Shown here in pieces: positions 56,486-63,894 of a DNA stretch of 64,000 bases; position 1 is the first letter of the stretch, and each line of letters opens with the position of its first letter. Below the pieces are notes generated by a model that did not search any database, was not told where the DNA came from, and saw only the letters and a list, made by a program, of their open reading frames with translations. The stretch is from NCBI GenBank assembly GCA_900316305.1, contig ONCM01000013.1, positions 31,544 through 95,543 on the forward strand, read 5' to 3'. The DNA comes from an uncultured Bacteroidales bacterium (GTDB lineage Bacteria; Bacteroidota; Bacteroidia; Bacteroidales; WCHB1-69). The translations under genes were made by a program, and so were the position numbers.

Positions 56486-57088
56486 TTAACCGTTAACCTT
56501 CTCGCGGAGGTCGAAGCCGCCGGTAACCTCGAATATCTTGTGTACCTCGGCCATATCTTCGTGGGGGATGGTGCGGAGGGCGCCGGCACCGTTCCCGTGG
56601 TAGTTGGCGCCGAGTTTCGGGGCAACCTCCTCAATATTGTCGATATACCAGCGCCAAACGGGACCTTGTTCGACGTGTTTGTCGGGATCAACGCGGTCGG
56701 GATGCACGCAATAGCCGATATCCAGAATATTCTGCTCTATACCATTCATCAGTTCCACCTGCTGCCGTCCCATTTCGCTTTCGCGGAAGTAGCCAGTCTC
56801 CTGTGAGACCTTGCGCAGCACGTTGATGACCTCTCCGGGGGCGTTGCCACGAGGACAGCGGGGTTTACACGACATACATTGTCCACAGTACCAGATGGTT
56901 TCGGAACGGAGCAGGCCTTCAATCACCACTTCGTCATTGCGCTGCACCATGTCGCAGATGCGGCGCGGGTCATAGTCATAGAACTCCGCCGCCGGGCACA
57001 CGGCCGTGCACATGCCACAGTTCATGCAGGCGTGGAGTGCCTCCTCATAGCGCAAATCCTTCTTGATCAGTTCGAGCAAATTCCCCAT
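56486..57088 (-). CDS. 4Fe-4S dicluster protein (HdrC-like)
   Basis: Encodes 200 residues. Two cluster motifs are seen: CMNCGMCTAVCPAAEF (about 22) and CGQCMSCKPRCPRGN (about 67); the C-terminal half resembles HdrC-linked extensions. The ATG at 57088 lies one base after the stop of the VOC-protein gene, so the two are co-transcribed. No HdrA/HdrB-type gene follows; only repeats separate it from the MORN gene. Electron donor and acceptor unknown. Confidence 0.8.
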   Translation of the reverse strand: MGNLLELIKKDLRYEEALHACMNCGMCTAVCPAAEFYDYDPRRICDMVQRNDEVVIEGLLRSETIWYCGQCMSCKPRCPRGNAPGEVINVLRKVSQETGYFRESEMGRQQVELMNGIEQNILDIGYCVHPDRVDPDKHVEQGPVWRWYIDNIEEVAPKLGANYHGNGAGALRTIPHEDMAEVHKIFEVTGGFDLREKVNG

Positions 57089-57089
57089 A

Positions 57090-58163
57090 TCAGTCAAATT
57101 TCACACGGTTAAATCTGAGCAATCTCAAAAACAATGTCGGCAGTGGTTTAGACCGGTCGCGCTTCATCAGGTTTAGACAGATGTTGAAACGGTTGCTCAA
57201 CGGAATCTTGTGCGTCTCCACAAATTCGATGAGTGTGCCGTCGGGATCTTCGATGTAGGTGAAATGGCCGGAGGCGAGTCCCATATCGAAATCGCCGTCG
57301 CCGGGACAGCTATCGACGGTGAAGGGGAAGCCGTGTTCCTTGCAGTGGGCTTCCAACCCGCGCATATTGACCACATCGAAACAGATCTGGATGAAACCGG
57401 GGTCGCCCCATTGACGGGGCTTTTCGAAAATCTTACGGGGTTCGCGGTCCATGGCTTGCACCAGCTCTATCATACTATTTCCGTAGAGGTTCTTGAACGG
57501 TCCCTTGAAGGGTTCGGAACGGGAAAGCAGCACTCTGCGATAGTGTTGGACACCGCCGCGGAGCGTCTGCCAGTCGCTGAAAGTGCCGGTCTTGTCATAA
57601 ACCACGGTATCGTAACCGAGTACACCGCTATAGAGTTCCATTGATTTCTCCATATCAGAGACACCAATCATAGCCCCCACCACACCGCCGGAATAGCGGT
57701 CCTCATCGATGAACACGTAGTTGTCTTCCACCACCTGGAAGAGGTTTCCATTGGGGTCATGAATATAGAAAGTGGGAAGACCGGTGGGGTCGGTATAGAT
57801 TTGTGATACGTTCTGGTATTTGGCGGCCAGTTCCGAGTGGTAGGCGGCAATGTTGTGGGATTTTATTTTGGCGGCGAAGACACCGAGATCGCCGATCTGC
57901 ACATCGAAATCGATGGGCAGGGGTTTGCGTTCGGAATACTGCCAGATTTCAAATCCGCCACCGCCTTGGAGGTTTGCCGCGATGCAGGCGTGCCGTTTTT
58001 CCGGACGGTTGTTCGTGTAAGGGAGCATCCGTTCCGCCACCGTGTCATCCTCCAGCACCCTCACATTCATCTGAAACATGTCGGCATACCATTTCCACGA
58101 CGCCAACATGTCTTCCGTACCTATTCCAATTTGTTGAATACCAACAAGATAAAAATCAGCCAT
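57090..58163 (-). CDS. two-domain VOC family protein
   Basis: Encodes 357 residues with two glyoxalase/VOC units: MADFYLVGIQQIGIGTEDM to FYIHDPNGNLFQVVED, and VGAMIGVSDMEKSMELYSGV to YIEDPDGTLIEFVE. Metal-ligand-like His/Glu positions are present, so it may be a metalloenzyme such as a dioxygenase, epimerase or lyase. A TACTTTTG box at 58193 fixes the start. It is coupled to the HdrC-like gene, suggesting a redox-linked pathway. Confidence 0.78.
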   Translation of the reverse strand: MADFYLVGIQQIGIGTEDMLASWKWYADMFQMNVRVLEDDTVAERMLPYTNNRPEKRHACIAANLQGGGGFEIWQYSERKPLPIDFDVQIGDLGVFAAKIKSHNIAAYHSELAAKYQNVSQIYTDPTGLPTFYIHDPNGNLFQVVEDNYVFIDEDRYSGGVVGAMIGVSDMEKSMELYSGVLGYDTVVYDKTGTFSDWQTLRGGVQHYRRVLLSRSEPFKGPFKNLYGNSMIELVQAMDREPRKIFEKPRQWGDPGFIQICFDVVNMRGLEAHCKEHGFPFTVDSCPGDGDFDMGLASGHFTYIEDPDGTLIEFVETHKIPLSNRFNICLNLMKRDRSKPLPTLFLRLLRFNRVKFD

Positions 58164-58192
58164 ATTAAAACAGTTTAACCTGCAAAAGTACA

Positions 58193-58200
58193 ATTTTTAT
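58193..58200 (-). promoter_or_regulatory. -7 box TACTTTTG of the VOC/Fe-S operon
   Basis: TAnnTTTG box 29 nt upstream of the ATG at 58163. Confidence 0.65.
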
Positions 58201-58224
58201 TTTAAAAAGAGTGGAAAAAAAATG

Positions 58225-58232
58225 TATCTTTG
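58225..58232 (+). promoter_or_regulatory. orphan -7 box TATCTTTG pointing into the 205-bp element
   Basis: Matches TAnnTTTG but no open frame follows on the plus strand. The predicted transcript would enter 58265-58469. Confidence 0.5.
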
Positions 58233-58264
58233 TGGCGAAATGTGGCAAATAATGGGATAAAAGG

Positions 58265-58469
58265 GGGATGTTTACAAGGGGATAACGCTGGAACGATCAC
58301 CCTCTCCAAGCTCGTTAGGGCTTTCATATCAATAGCTGCCGACGTTTCTGCGTGATCCAAAAATCCCCGATAGGGGATTCATTGGAATCGTTTATAAAAT
58401 CGTACCCATTTGACATACAATTATTAATAAGATTAGCCCGCCATCGCAAACCTCCTATGTAAACATCCC
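58265..58469. mobile_element. 205-bp element with 12-bp terminal inverted repeats (MITE-like or structured RNA)
   Basis: GGGATGTTTACA (58265-58276) is repeated inverted as TGTAAACATCCC (58458-58469). The interior is non-coding, with additional stems (for example ATCCCC-GATA-GGGGAT near 58365). No target duplication is evident. Either a miniature transposon or an RNA whose ends pair, driven by the orphan -7 box. Confidence 0.55.
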
Positions 58470-58475
58470 TAGCTC

Positions 58476-58817
58476 TCAAGGCTCAAACCAAATGCAATTG
58501 TCCAGCATATTCAGTTTGTGTTCATATTGGGACAAAAATATTCTAAACAATTTTTTCGCATATTTGGGTGGTTTTGCATTATGGTGAGGTGTCCATTCCC
58601 ATTTGCCGTTAAAACAAGTGTATTCTATAACGATATGGCCACGCTTATCTTGAATGCGTAAAGATGATATGACGTCACCATTTTCAAAGTAGGAAATCAA
58701 TAAGGGACATAGATAGCGGACACCTTTATATTCTATTAAAAAACATAAAGCAGAAATAGAGCCGTCTCTGTTGTAGTCAATATTAGCCCAAGAATCAGTA
58801 CTATTATTCCAAATTGT
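58476..58817 (-). CDS. candidate immunity protein of Rhs tip 1
   Basis: The frame is open directly after the toxin stop (58818) but the first ATG is only at 58700, so the N-terminus is unclear or damaged. The readable sequence (SWANIDYNRDGSISALCFLI, EYKGVRYLCPLLISYFENGD, then YTCFNGKWEWTPHHN) looks like a small α/β immunity protein. Position immediately downstream of the toxin C-terminus supports that role. Low-GC composition fits the polymorphic-toxin island. Confidence 0.5.
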   Translation of the reverse strand, partial: TIWNNSTDSWANIDYNRDGSISALCFLIEYKGVRYLCPLLISYFENGDVISSLRIQDKRGHIVIEYTCFNGKWEWTPHHNAKPPKYAKKLFRIFLSQYEHKLNMLDNCIWFEP

Positions 58818-59659
58818 TTATTGATGCCTTTCGCGATACTCGTTCTCTCTCTTGTCAGCATTCGCTCCAGATGGATCCTGTTCTTTATCTACTTTTCCAT
58901 GACCATCATAATTTGGATCATCAGCAAAGCCGTGCTCTTTTTCCCATTGGCGTTTACGCGTATAATGTGGTATATCTTCCTCTAAATGTCCGCCTTCGTG
59001 ACATACAGTAGTCCTATATCACGACCAGATAAAATCATGTCAATCTTATTGTCTTTGAACCCGAAAAATGAATCGGAATACCATAATGCTTTTTCAACGC
59101 ACTCTCCAAATCTTCCCTTTGCCCTAAGTAAGTCTGGATCAATATAGATATAAATATCAACAGGTGTGTGCTGCTCATCTTCAATATTGTTGAGCAAATT
59201 ATAAAATTGAATGTCCTCTTTCAATACAAGGATAGCAGCGTCAACCAACTTGGAATATCTTTCATACTCCTTTAACTCCTGATTAATATAGTCTCGTGTG
59301 TATTTGGCCAATTTGGGGTAATAATACCTATTTTCCTTTATACCATTATCTAACTCAAGAATTGCGGCTTTACATTCTTCAATGAGTCTCTTGTAAGGGT
59401 TAATTATCGAATCTCCTTTCGGATCCGCGAACCGCACTGGGTTCCCCGCGAAGCATGCATACGGACTCTCATATTCTTTGAACACGGGGTCTACATTCCA
59501 TCTCCTTCCCAACCTTGTGTCGTACTGCCAGAATTGCGCACTCAAACTCGCCACTTCTCCAAGCACCTCATTATCAGCCTCCTGCCCGTTGAAGAAGTAC
59601 CGGTAACCCCCCATGGCGGGACGGGGGAATTTTGGCGGGTATGTGGCGGTGTGGTTCAT
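58818..59659 (-). pseudogene. Rhs tip cassette 1, toxin C-terminus frameshifted
   Basis: From the ATG at 59659 (MNHTATYPPKFPRP) comes the Rhs core tip YRYFFNGQEADNEVLGE, YDTRLGRRWNVDP and YACFAGNPVRFADPKGD (to about residue 85). A variable helical C-terminus follows. The frame stops at 58982, but the next frame continues from about 59012 as TTVCHEGGHLEEDIPHY... to a stop at 58818. One missing base would restore an HExxH-containing, probably zinc-peptidase-like toxin. The N-terminal Rhs filament is absent: this is a displaced tip. Confidence 0.72.
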
Positions 59660-59690
59660 GGCGCGAAGATACACAATATTTGAAAAACAA

Positions 59691-60485
59691 TCAATCTCCT
59701 GTTAGATTTATGACGCTGTACGGCAACGCTGTCAGGATCTTGCCATTCTTGAGAATGACTTTCAAATGGGTTCTGAACGGGTCACCGCAATCTCCTAATG
59801 ACAGTCTAACATTTCGAGGGCCGTCATACCTGCATACACTTGGAGCAATAGTCCATTCGTATGATTTGCCCAGAACGTTTATATTTGGATCGTCAAACAA
59901 AAGATAATCAACCCCTATCTTGAATAACTTATAATATGTTCCTTTTGTTTCATAGTCGAAAAACCAGGGTCCGTCTGGTTCGCAGTTCCATCCAATCGTT
60001 AGGTCACCAAAAGAGAGAGGGTCTGTTATTTTCCCCATTAATATGTCTGGTTTTGTACTGTGTGTTTTTACCATTTTTGACTTGAACACGGTGTCCGTGA
60101 TGAAAGAATAGTAAGGCGCAGTTTTATCTTTACCGTTCAAGTATTGGCCACATGCAGTAAAAATAGCCATGCCGGCACCGATGCTTGTATTGGCCACAAA
60201 ATGGCTGTCTATTTCTTGTTCTATAAACTGCCTGATTGTGTCACTGACACGGATATATTTTCTCAAATCCAAAGGTATGAAACTCTCGACATTAGATTCT
60301 TCGTCTAAAAACACAGCATAATAATAATTCTCAGCTCTATTATACTTCTCCCCTGAATTATGGAAGACAGATAGGAGATAGACCGTGTCCGAAAAGATTC
60401 CGATTACGGATTGGGCATGAATACTGTAGAAAAGCCCTGACCATAGGAATATAAGGGTAAGGAACATAAAGATTCGCTGATTCAT
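59691..60485 (-). CDS. exported protein, candidate immunity protein of Rhs tip 2
   Basis: Encodes 264 residues with a signal peptide (MNQRIFMFLTLIFLWSGLFY). The ATG overlaps the stop of the tip-2 toxin (ATGA, 60485-60482), the usual coupling of toxin and immunity genes. The mature part is β-rich with several Cys and no known domain. An exported immunity protein would fit a toxin acting in the periplasm. Confidence 0.6.
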   Translation of the reverse strand: MNQRIFMFLTLIFLWSGLFYSIHAQSVIGIFSDTVYLLSVFHNSGEKYNRAENYYYAVFLDEESNVESFIPLDLRKYIRVSDTIRQFIEQEIDSHFVANTSIGAGMAIFTACGQYLNGKDKTAPYYSFITDTVFKSKMVKTHSTKPDILMGKITDPLSFGDLTIGWNCEPDGPWFFDYETKGTYYKLFKIGVDYLLFDDPNINVLGKSYEWTIAPSVCRYDGPRNVRLSLGDCGDPFRTHLKVILKNGKILTALPYSVINLTGD

Positions 60486-61369
60486 TTCACTTCGATATTT
60501 GTGTAGGATTGAATAGGTTCAGAATTGTTTAGATAGTTTATTCTCACTTTTGCGTTTTCTTCAACATCAATTCCATCATTGTCAAGCATATATCTGATAA
60601 TATTCCAAATATCACCGTTTGAAATAGGGTTCATGTAGAAGTCATTGCTGTTTTTGGCAACATACTCCATTCTTCCTCCTGGAGAATAATAAACTCCTCC
60701 TTCGTCATCCAATCCCATTAAGTGCAATATTTCATGTGCGATTATTTTCGGATAGTTAATGAAATATACACCATCATAAGCATTCATGGAAAATACTTTT
60801 CCATCTGATGTATGGCCTCCTTTGATAAGAGTTGTTCCATTTTCTTGTTTCTTCTCATTTTTTCGAACCCAAGTACCCATAAAAGCATTACCATAACAAC
60901 CATCCTTATTAGCCATAGCAGACGCATTAGCTATCATTAGATCTTCTGGACTCGAATTTTTCTCATAATCTTGATATGGTGTAGGATCTGGCTTGACAAC
61001 ATTGACGACAAATCGTAGTTTATATTCCACACCATCAATCGTCACCTTTTTTTTAATATTGTTAATTTCTTTTACGGCAGGTTTTAGCTTTTTATACGCT
61101 TCTTTTGAAGCGGTGTAAATGTTCATCTGTACCGTGATAGTTTTATTGTCACCCGAATTGTCGATGACCACCACAAAATCACTCCCGTCCACATCTTTCA
61201 TTGAAATCGGGTTCCCCGCGCAGAACTGGTACGGACTCAACGACGGGTACTTGGCAGCTTTCCGGTCGATACCCCACCACCGTCCCAGTCTCGTGTCATA
61301 TACTTTGAAAAAGTACCGATAACGCCCCAAATCGGAACTATGGCATTTATATTGTCGGCAATTAATCAT
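60482..61369 (-). CDS. Rhs tip cassette 2 with zinc metallopeptidase toxin domain
   Basis: Encodes 295 residues. The Rhs core tip is shortened: SDLGRYRYFFK joins directly to VYDTRLGRWWGIDRK and YQFCAGNPISMKDVDGSDF. The C-terminal ~200 residues carry IIAHEILHLMGLDDEGG, an HExxH with a third-ligand-like Asp (metzincin-style). The start at 61369 follows a TATCTTTG box (61422-61429). Overlap with the immunity gene by four bases. It is probably delivered by a full-length Rhs or secretion system elsewhere, or is a silent donor cassette. Confidence 0.75.
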   Translation of the reverse strand: MINCRQYKCHSSDLGRYRYFFKVYDTRLGRWWGIDRKAAKYPSLSPYQFCAGNPISMKDVDGSDFVVVIDNSGDNKTITVQMNIYTASKEAYKKLKPAVKEINNIKKKVTIDGVEYKLRFVVNVVKPDPTPYQDYEKNSSPEDLMIANASAMANKDGCYGNAFMGTWVRKNEKKQENGTTLIKGGHTSDGKVFSMNAYDGVYFINYPKIIAHEILHLMGLDDEGGVYYSPGGRMEYVAKNSNDFYMNPISNGDIWNIIRYMLDNDGIDVEENAKVRINYLNNSEPIQSYTNIEVK

Positions 61370-61421
61370 TTGTTTGGTTTTTTGCTGTGGAGAAACTTGG
61401 ATTCTTATAGGTTTTAACGGG

Positions 61422-61429
61422 GCAAAGAT
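61422..61429 (-). promoter_or_regulatory. -7 box TATCTTTG of Rhs cassette 2
   Basis: TAnnTTTG box 52 nt upstream of the ATG at 61369; it excludes a longer start at 61444. Confidence 0.55.
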
Positions 61430-61553
61430 ACACTTTTTTGCCAATTATAGTTGTTGTTTGATTGGAAAGGCACTAACTGTTACTCATGATTCTTGTGTTT
61501 GATCGATACTTTTGTAATATCGATTTCAAGGCGGGTCGTATAAAGAAAAAATG

Positions 61554-61561
61554 TATTTTTG
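61554..61561 (+). promoter_or_regulatory. -7 box TATTTTTG of the DUF3791-DUF3990 operon
   Basis: TAnnTTTG box 31 nt upstream of the ATG at 61593. Confidence 0.65.
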
Positions 61562-61592
61562 CATTTGGAAAAAGTTAAACGACAAGACGCTT

Positions 61593-61817
61593 ATGAATGT
61601 AAGAATTGAAGATAAAATAGCCTTTATCATCGCCGTGGTCAGCGAGTTTGCTTCTGCATTCTCGCTCAATCCACAACAAGCTTACCGCTATTTGGATCGC
61701 TTCAAGGGCATTGATTTTGTCGACAAATTCTATAACGTTGAACATACCCTGTCGTTCAATGATGTCGTTCAAGACCTGGCGATCTATTGCCGCAAAAATG
61801 GAGGGGGGCTAGTATGA
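61593..61817 (+). CDS. DUF3791-like small protein (candidate antitoxin 1)
   Basis: Encodes 74 residues, all helical (IEDKIAFIIAVVSEFASAFS, PQQAYRYLDRFKGIDFVDKF). The pattern fits DUF3791. Its stop overlaps the ATG of the DUF3990 gene by four bases (ATGA). DUF3791 genes usually neighbour DUF3990 genes and are therefore suspected antitoxins or chaperones; no activity is proven. Confidence 0.75.
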   Translation: MNVRIEDKIAFIIAVVSEFASAFSLNPQQAYRYLDRFKGIDFVDKFYNVEHTLSFNDVVQDLAIYCRKNGGGLV

Positions 61818-62293
61818 TTCTATATCACGGCTCAAATTTGGAGATAGAAGTCGTTGACTTCAACGAATCAAAACCCGGAAAAGATTTCGGCATAGGCTTC
61901 TATTTGTCCCCCAAAATTTGGCAAGCTCAAGAGATGGCCGAGAAGAAAGCCCTGCTTTTGGGTGGTAATCCTACCGTTACGCTTTTTGATTATGACGAGC
62001 AAGCGGCCTTGGCCAATGCCGGTATCGCCTATCTGTGTTATGAAAGGTACTGCATTGAATGGGGCAAGTTCGTAAAAATGAACCGCGACAACAAGTCGCG
62101 CATTCAGCTCCATTCATACGACATTATATATGGTCCTATTGCCAACGATAACATAGGGCTACAGATGCGCAGAATTGATGCGGGTATGATTGACTGGGAT
62201 CAGTTTGTGAAAGAATTGGAATTCAAAGGCGGCGAAACATACCAGTATTTTTTCGGCACCGAAAAGTCGCTTAAATATCTGAGAAAGCTATGA
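61814..62293 (+). CDS. DUF3990 protein, putative ADP-ribosyltransferase toxin
   Basis: Encodes 159 residues. The N-terminus LYHGSNLEIEVVDFNESKPG leads to GFYLSPKIWQAQEMA, the H-G...G-F-Y layout of ADP-ribosyltransferase-like folds; DUF3990 is placed in that clan. A late acidic region may supply the catalytic Glu but this is uncertain. Four-base overlaps with DUF3791-type genes on both sides show a coupled three-gene unit. Target unknown. Confidence 0.78.
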   Translation: MILYHGSNLEIEVVDFNESKPGKDFGIGFYLSPKIWQAQEMAEKKALLLGGNPTVTLFDYDEQAALANAGIAYLCYERYCIEWGKFVKMNRDNKSRIQLHSYDIIYGPIANDNIGLQMRRIDAGMIDWDQFVKELEFKGGETYQYFFGTEKSLKYLRKL

Positions 62294-62514
62294 ATGACGC
62301 ACAGACAACATTTATGATTGAGGAGCTGGTGAAGGAATTGGCTCTAAGACTGATGGAAGAGCGTGGACTGTCGATGAAGCAGGCCTTGGACACCATCTAT
62401 AATTCCGAGACTTACACCAAGGTCCTTGATTTGCGCACCAGCCTTTTTTCGCAAAGCACAGCCTACGTTTACAGCATCCTTGAAACAGAAATACTGACAG
62501 GGAAGTTGGGTTAA
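62290..62514 (+). CDS. second DUF3791-like small protein (candidate antitoxin 2)
   Basis: Encodes 74 residues, helical (FMIEELVKELALRLMEERGL, KQALDTIYNSETYTKVLDLR). Same length as the first DUF3791-like protein but clearly divergent. Its ATG overlaps the DUF3990 stop by four bases. Two small helical partners around one toxin is an unusual layout. Confidence 0.7.
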   Translation: MNDAQTTFMIEELVKELALRLMEERGLSMKQALDTIYNSETYTKVLDLRTSLFSQSTAYVYSILETEILTGKLG

Positions 62515-62540
62515 TTTGCGAACGGCGCCTTGCAACTTGG

Positions 62541-62595
62541 AACCAGAGGCGACAGCGGGTATGTGAATGTGGGTTTCTTAGCGCGAAGATAGATT
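62541..62595 (-). pseudogene. 5'-end remnant of an Rhs tip cassette
   Basis: On the minus strand TATCTTCGCGC is followed by AAG AAA CCC ACA TTC ACA TAC CCG, matching the 63874 cassette start (MKP..TYPL) except that the ATG is AAG. Sequence similarity is lost after about 40 nt. It marks a recombination boundary. Confidence 0.65.
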
Positions 62596-62673
62596 TTTCG
62601 GAATAGGAAGACAACAAGGGTTGATTTTTGAACGACAACAGGGACAACGAGGACAATATAGATAATCAAAAAA

Positions 62674-62994
62674 TCAGTCATCAGAAAAATTAGAAGACGA
62701 ATCCGCTTTGTTATTATTTTCGTTTGGGTAAAGGAAAAACAATAAGGCATCAACAATGAATGTCAAAGCGGAAAAAACTAGTGCTATCATACAAAATTGT
62801 ATTGTCATCTTTAATTGCTGTTCAAGAACACAAACGCTCACACACTCGTCGTATGGGTAATTGAGATGGATGTAATACTTGTATGTTATCATAAAGTTCA
62901 ACAAAGTGAGAAATGAACCAACAAGGAACAATCCGCTGATAACCATTCCGACAATAAGAGATGCCGATCTAATGCGATTCTTGTTTAGACTCAT
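62674..62994 (-). CDS. two-pass membrane protein, candidate immunity protein of Rhs tip 3
   Basis: Encodes about 106 residues with two hydrophobic helices (IVGMVISGLFLVGSFLTLLN and FCMIALVFSALTFIVDALLF) separated by a Cys-containing loop. Its 5' end overlaps the toxin 3 gene; the ATG at 62994 gives a 26-nt overlap, the ATG at 63018 a 50-nt overlap. A membrane immunity protein would fit a toxin acting in the periplasm or membrane. Confidence 0.6.
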   Translation of the reverse strand: MSLNKNRIRSASLIVGMVISGLFLVGSFLTLLNFMITYKYYIHLNYPYDECVSVCVLEQQLKMTIQFCMIALVFSALTFIVDALLFFLYPNENNNKADSSSNFSDD

Positions 62995-63874
62995 TTTTTT
63001 GCTCGTTTTGGAGTTCATTTTTTAATTTATTTTTGACATTCTTGATGTTATTACCGACTCTAGACTTCCTGTCAAGATACTTGAACATCTCCTCTGGGGT
63101 GTTAACAACATTTTCGGAAGTGTAAGATGAGTACACCCCTAATGCCGTGGTCGACACAGAAACCGTCTCGGTTGTTGCAAACGGCTCATTAGTTCCACTA
63201 AACAGTAAGGCATCAATTGTTATTGTGGTACAATTATTGAAAAAAAGATTGTAAATATCAATAACTTTTGCGTTAGATTTCCCTTTCAACTTTTCAGAAG
63301 AAGAATACTTCCCTTTTTTGTAGCGATAATCAAACCATCTTCTTATAAGTTGCTCATCTGCATCTTTGATTTCAAAGGCATATACCTGATCTAGTTGCAA
63401 GTAGTCTCTAATGAGATTAGCAGCATCTTTACCAACGTATTTATATAGGACACCCTCTCCACTAATATTAGTGGGATTAAATGGACCTTTGTTTTTTCCC
63501 AACTCGCCATAGCGTCCGTATGAATATGCGATGATGTCATCACCGCTGCCAACCGAAAGAAAAACATGTCCAACATTAACTTTAAGATATTCTGGTCGTT
63601 CAACATAAATAACAACTTCCAACCCATCTAAATCGACTCCCCACACAGGTGAGCAACTGGCGAACTGGAAAGGGGTGAGCATGGGGTATTCTTTCGTCAA
63701 AGGATCAACACCCCAAAACCTTGCAATACGGGTGTCATACATGCGGAATCCATAGTTCTGAAACGTCCCTTCTCCAAGCACCTCATTATCAGCCTTCTGC
63801 CCGTTGAAAAAGTACCGATAACGCCCCAAATCGTAACCTGGGGTCGGTAGCGGGTATGTGACGCTGGGTTTCAT
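62969..63874 (-). CDS. Rhs tip cassette 3 with cysteine-peptidase-like toxin domain
   Basis: Encodes 301 residues. MKPSVTYPLPTPG, LGRYRYFFNGQKADNEVLGE and MYDTRIARFWGVDPLTKEYP form the Rhs core tip (to about 85). The C-terminal domain contains VGHVFLSVGSGDD, AYSYGRYGELG and a late NNCTTITIDALL, a His...Cys order seen in permuted papain/NlpC-like folds. The last ~30 residues are Lys/Asn/Gln-rich. The N-terminal Rhs filament is missing, so this is a displaced tip. Confidence 0.75.
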   Translation of the reverse strand: MKPSVTYPLPTPGYDLGRYRYFFNGQKADNEVLGEGTFQNYGFRMYDTRIARFWGVDPLTKEYPMLTPFQFASCSPVWGVDLDGLEVVIYVERPEYLKVNVGHVFLSVGSGDDIIAYSYGRYGELGKNKGPFNPTNISGEGVLYKYVGKDAANLIRDYLQLDQVYAFEIKDADEQLIRRWFDYRYKKGKYSSSEKLKGKSNAKVIDIYNLFFNNCTTITIDALLFSGTNEPFATTETVSVSTTALGVYSSYTSENVVNTPEEMFKYLDRKSRVGNNIKNVKNKLKNELQNEQKNESKQESH

Positions 63875-63894
63875 GGCGCGAAAACAACTGGAAA

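Noticed and set aside
58265-58469. retron msr-msd or group II intron
   Set aside because: Ends pair, but no reverse transcriptase gene is adjacent and no intron domain V was recognised.
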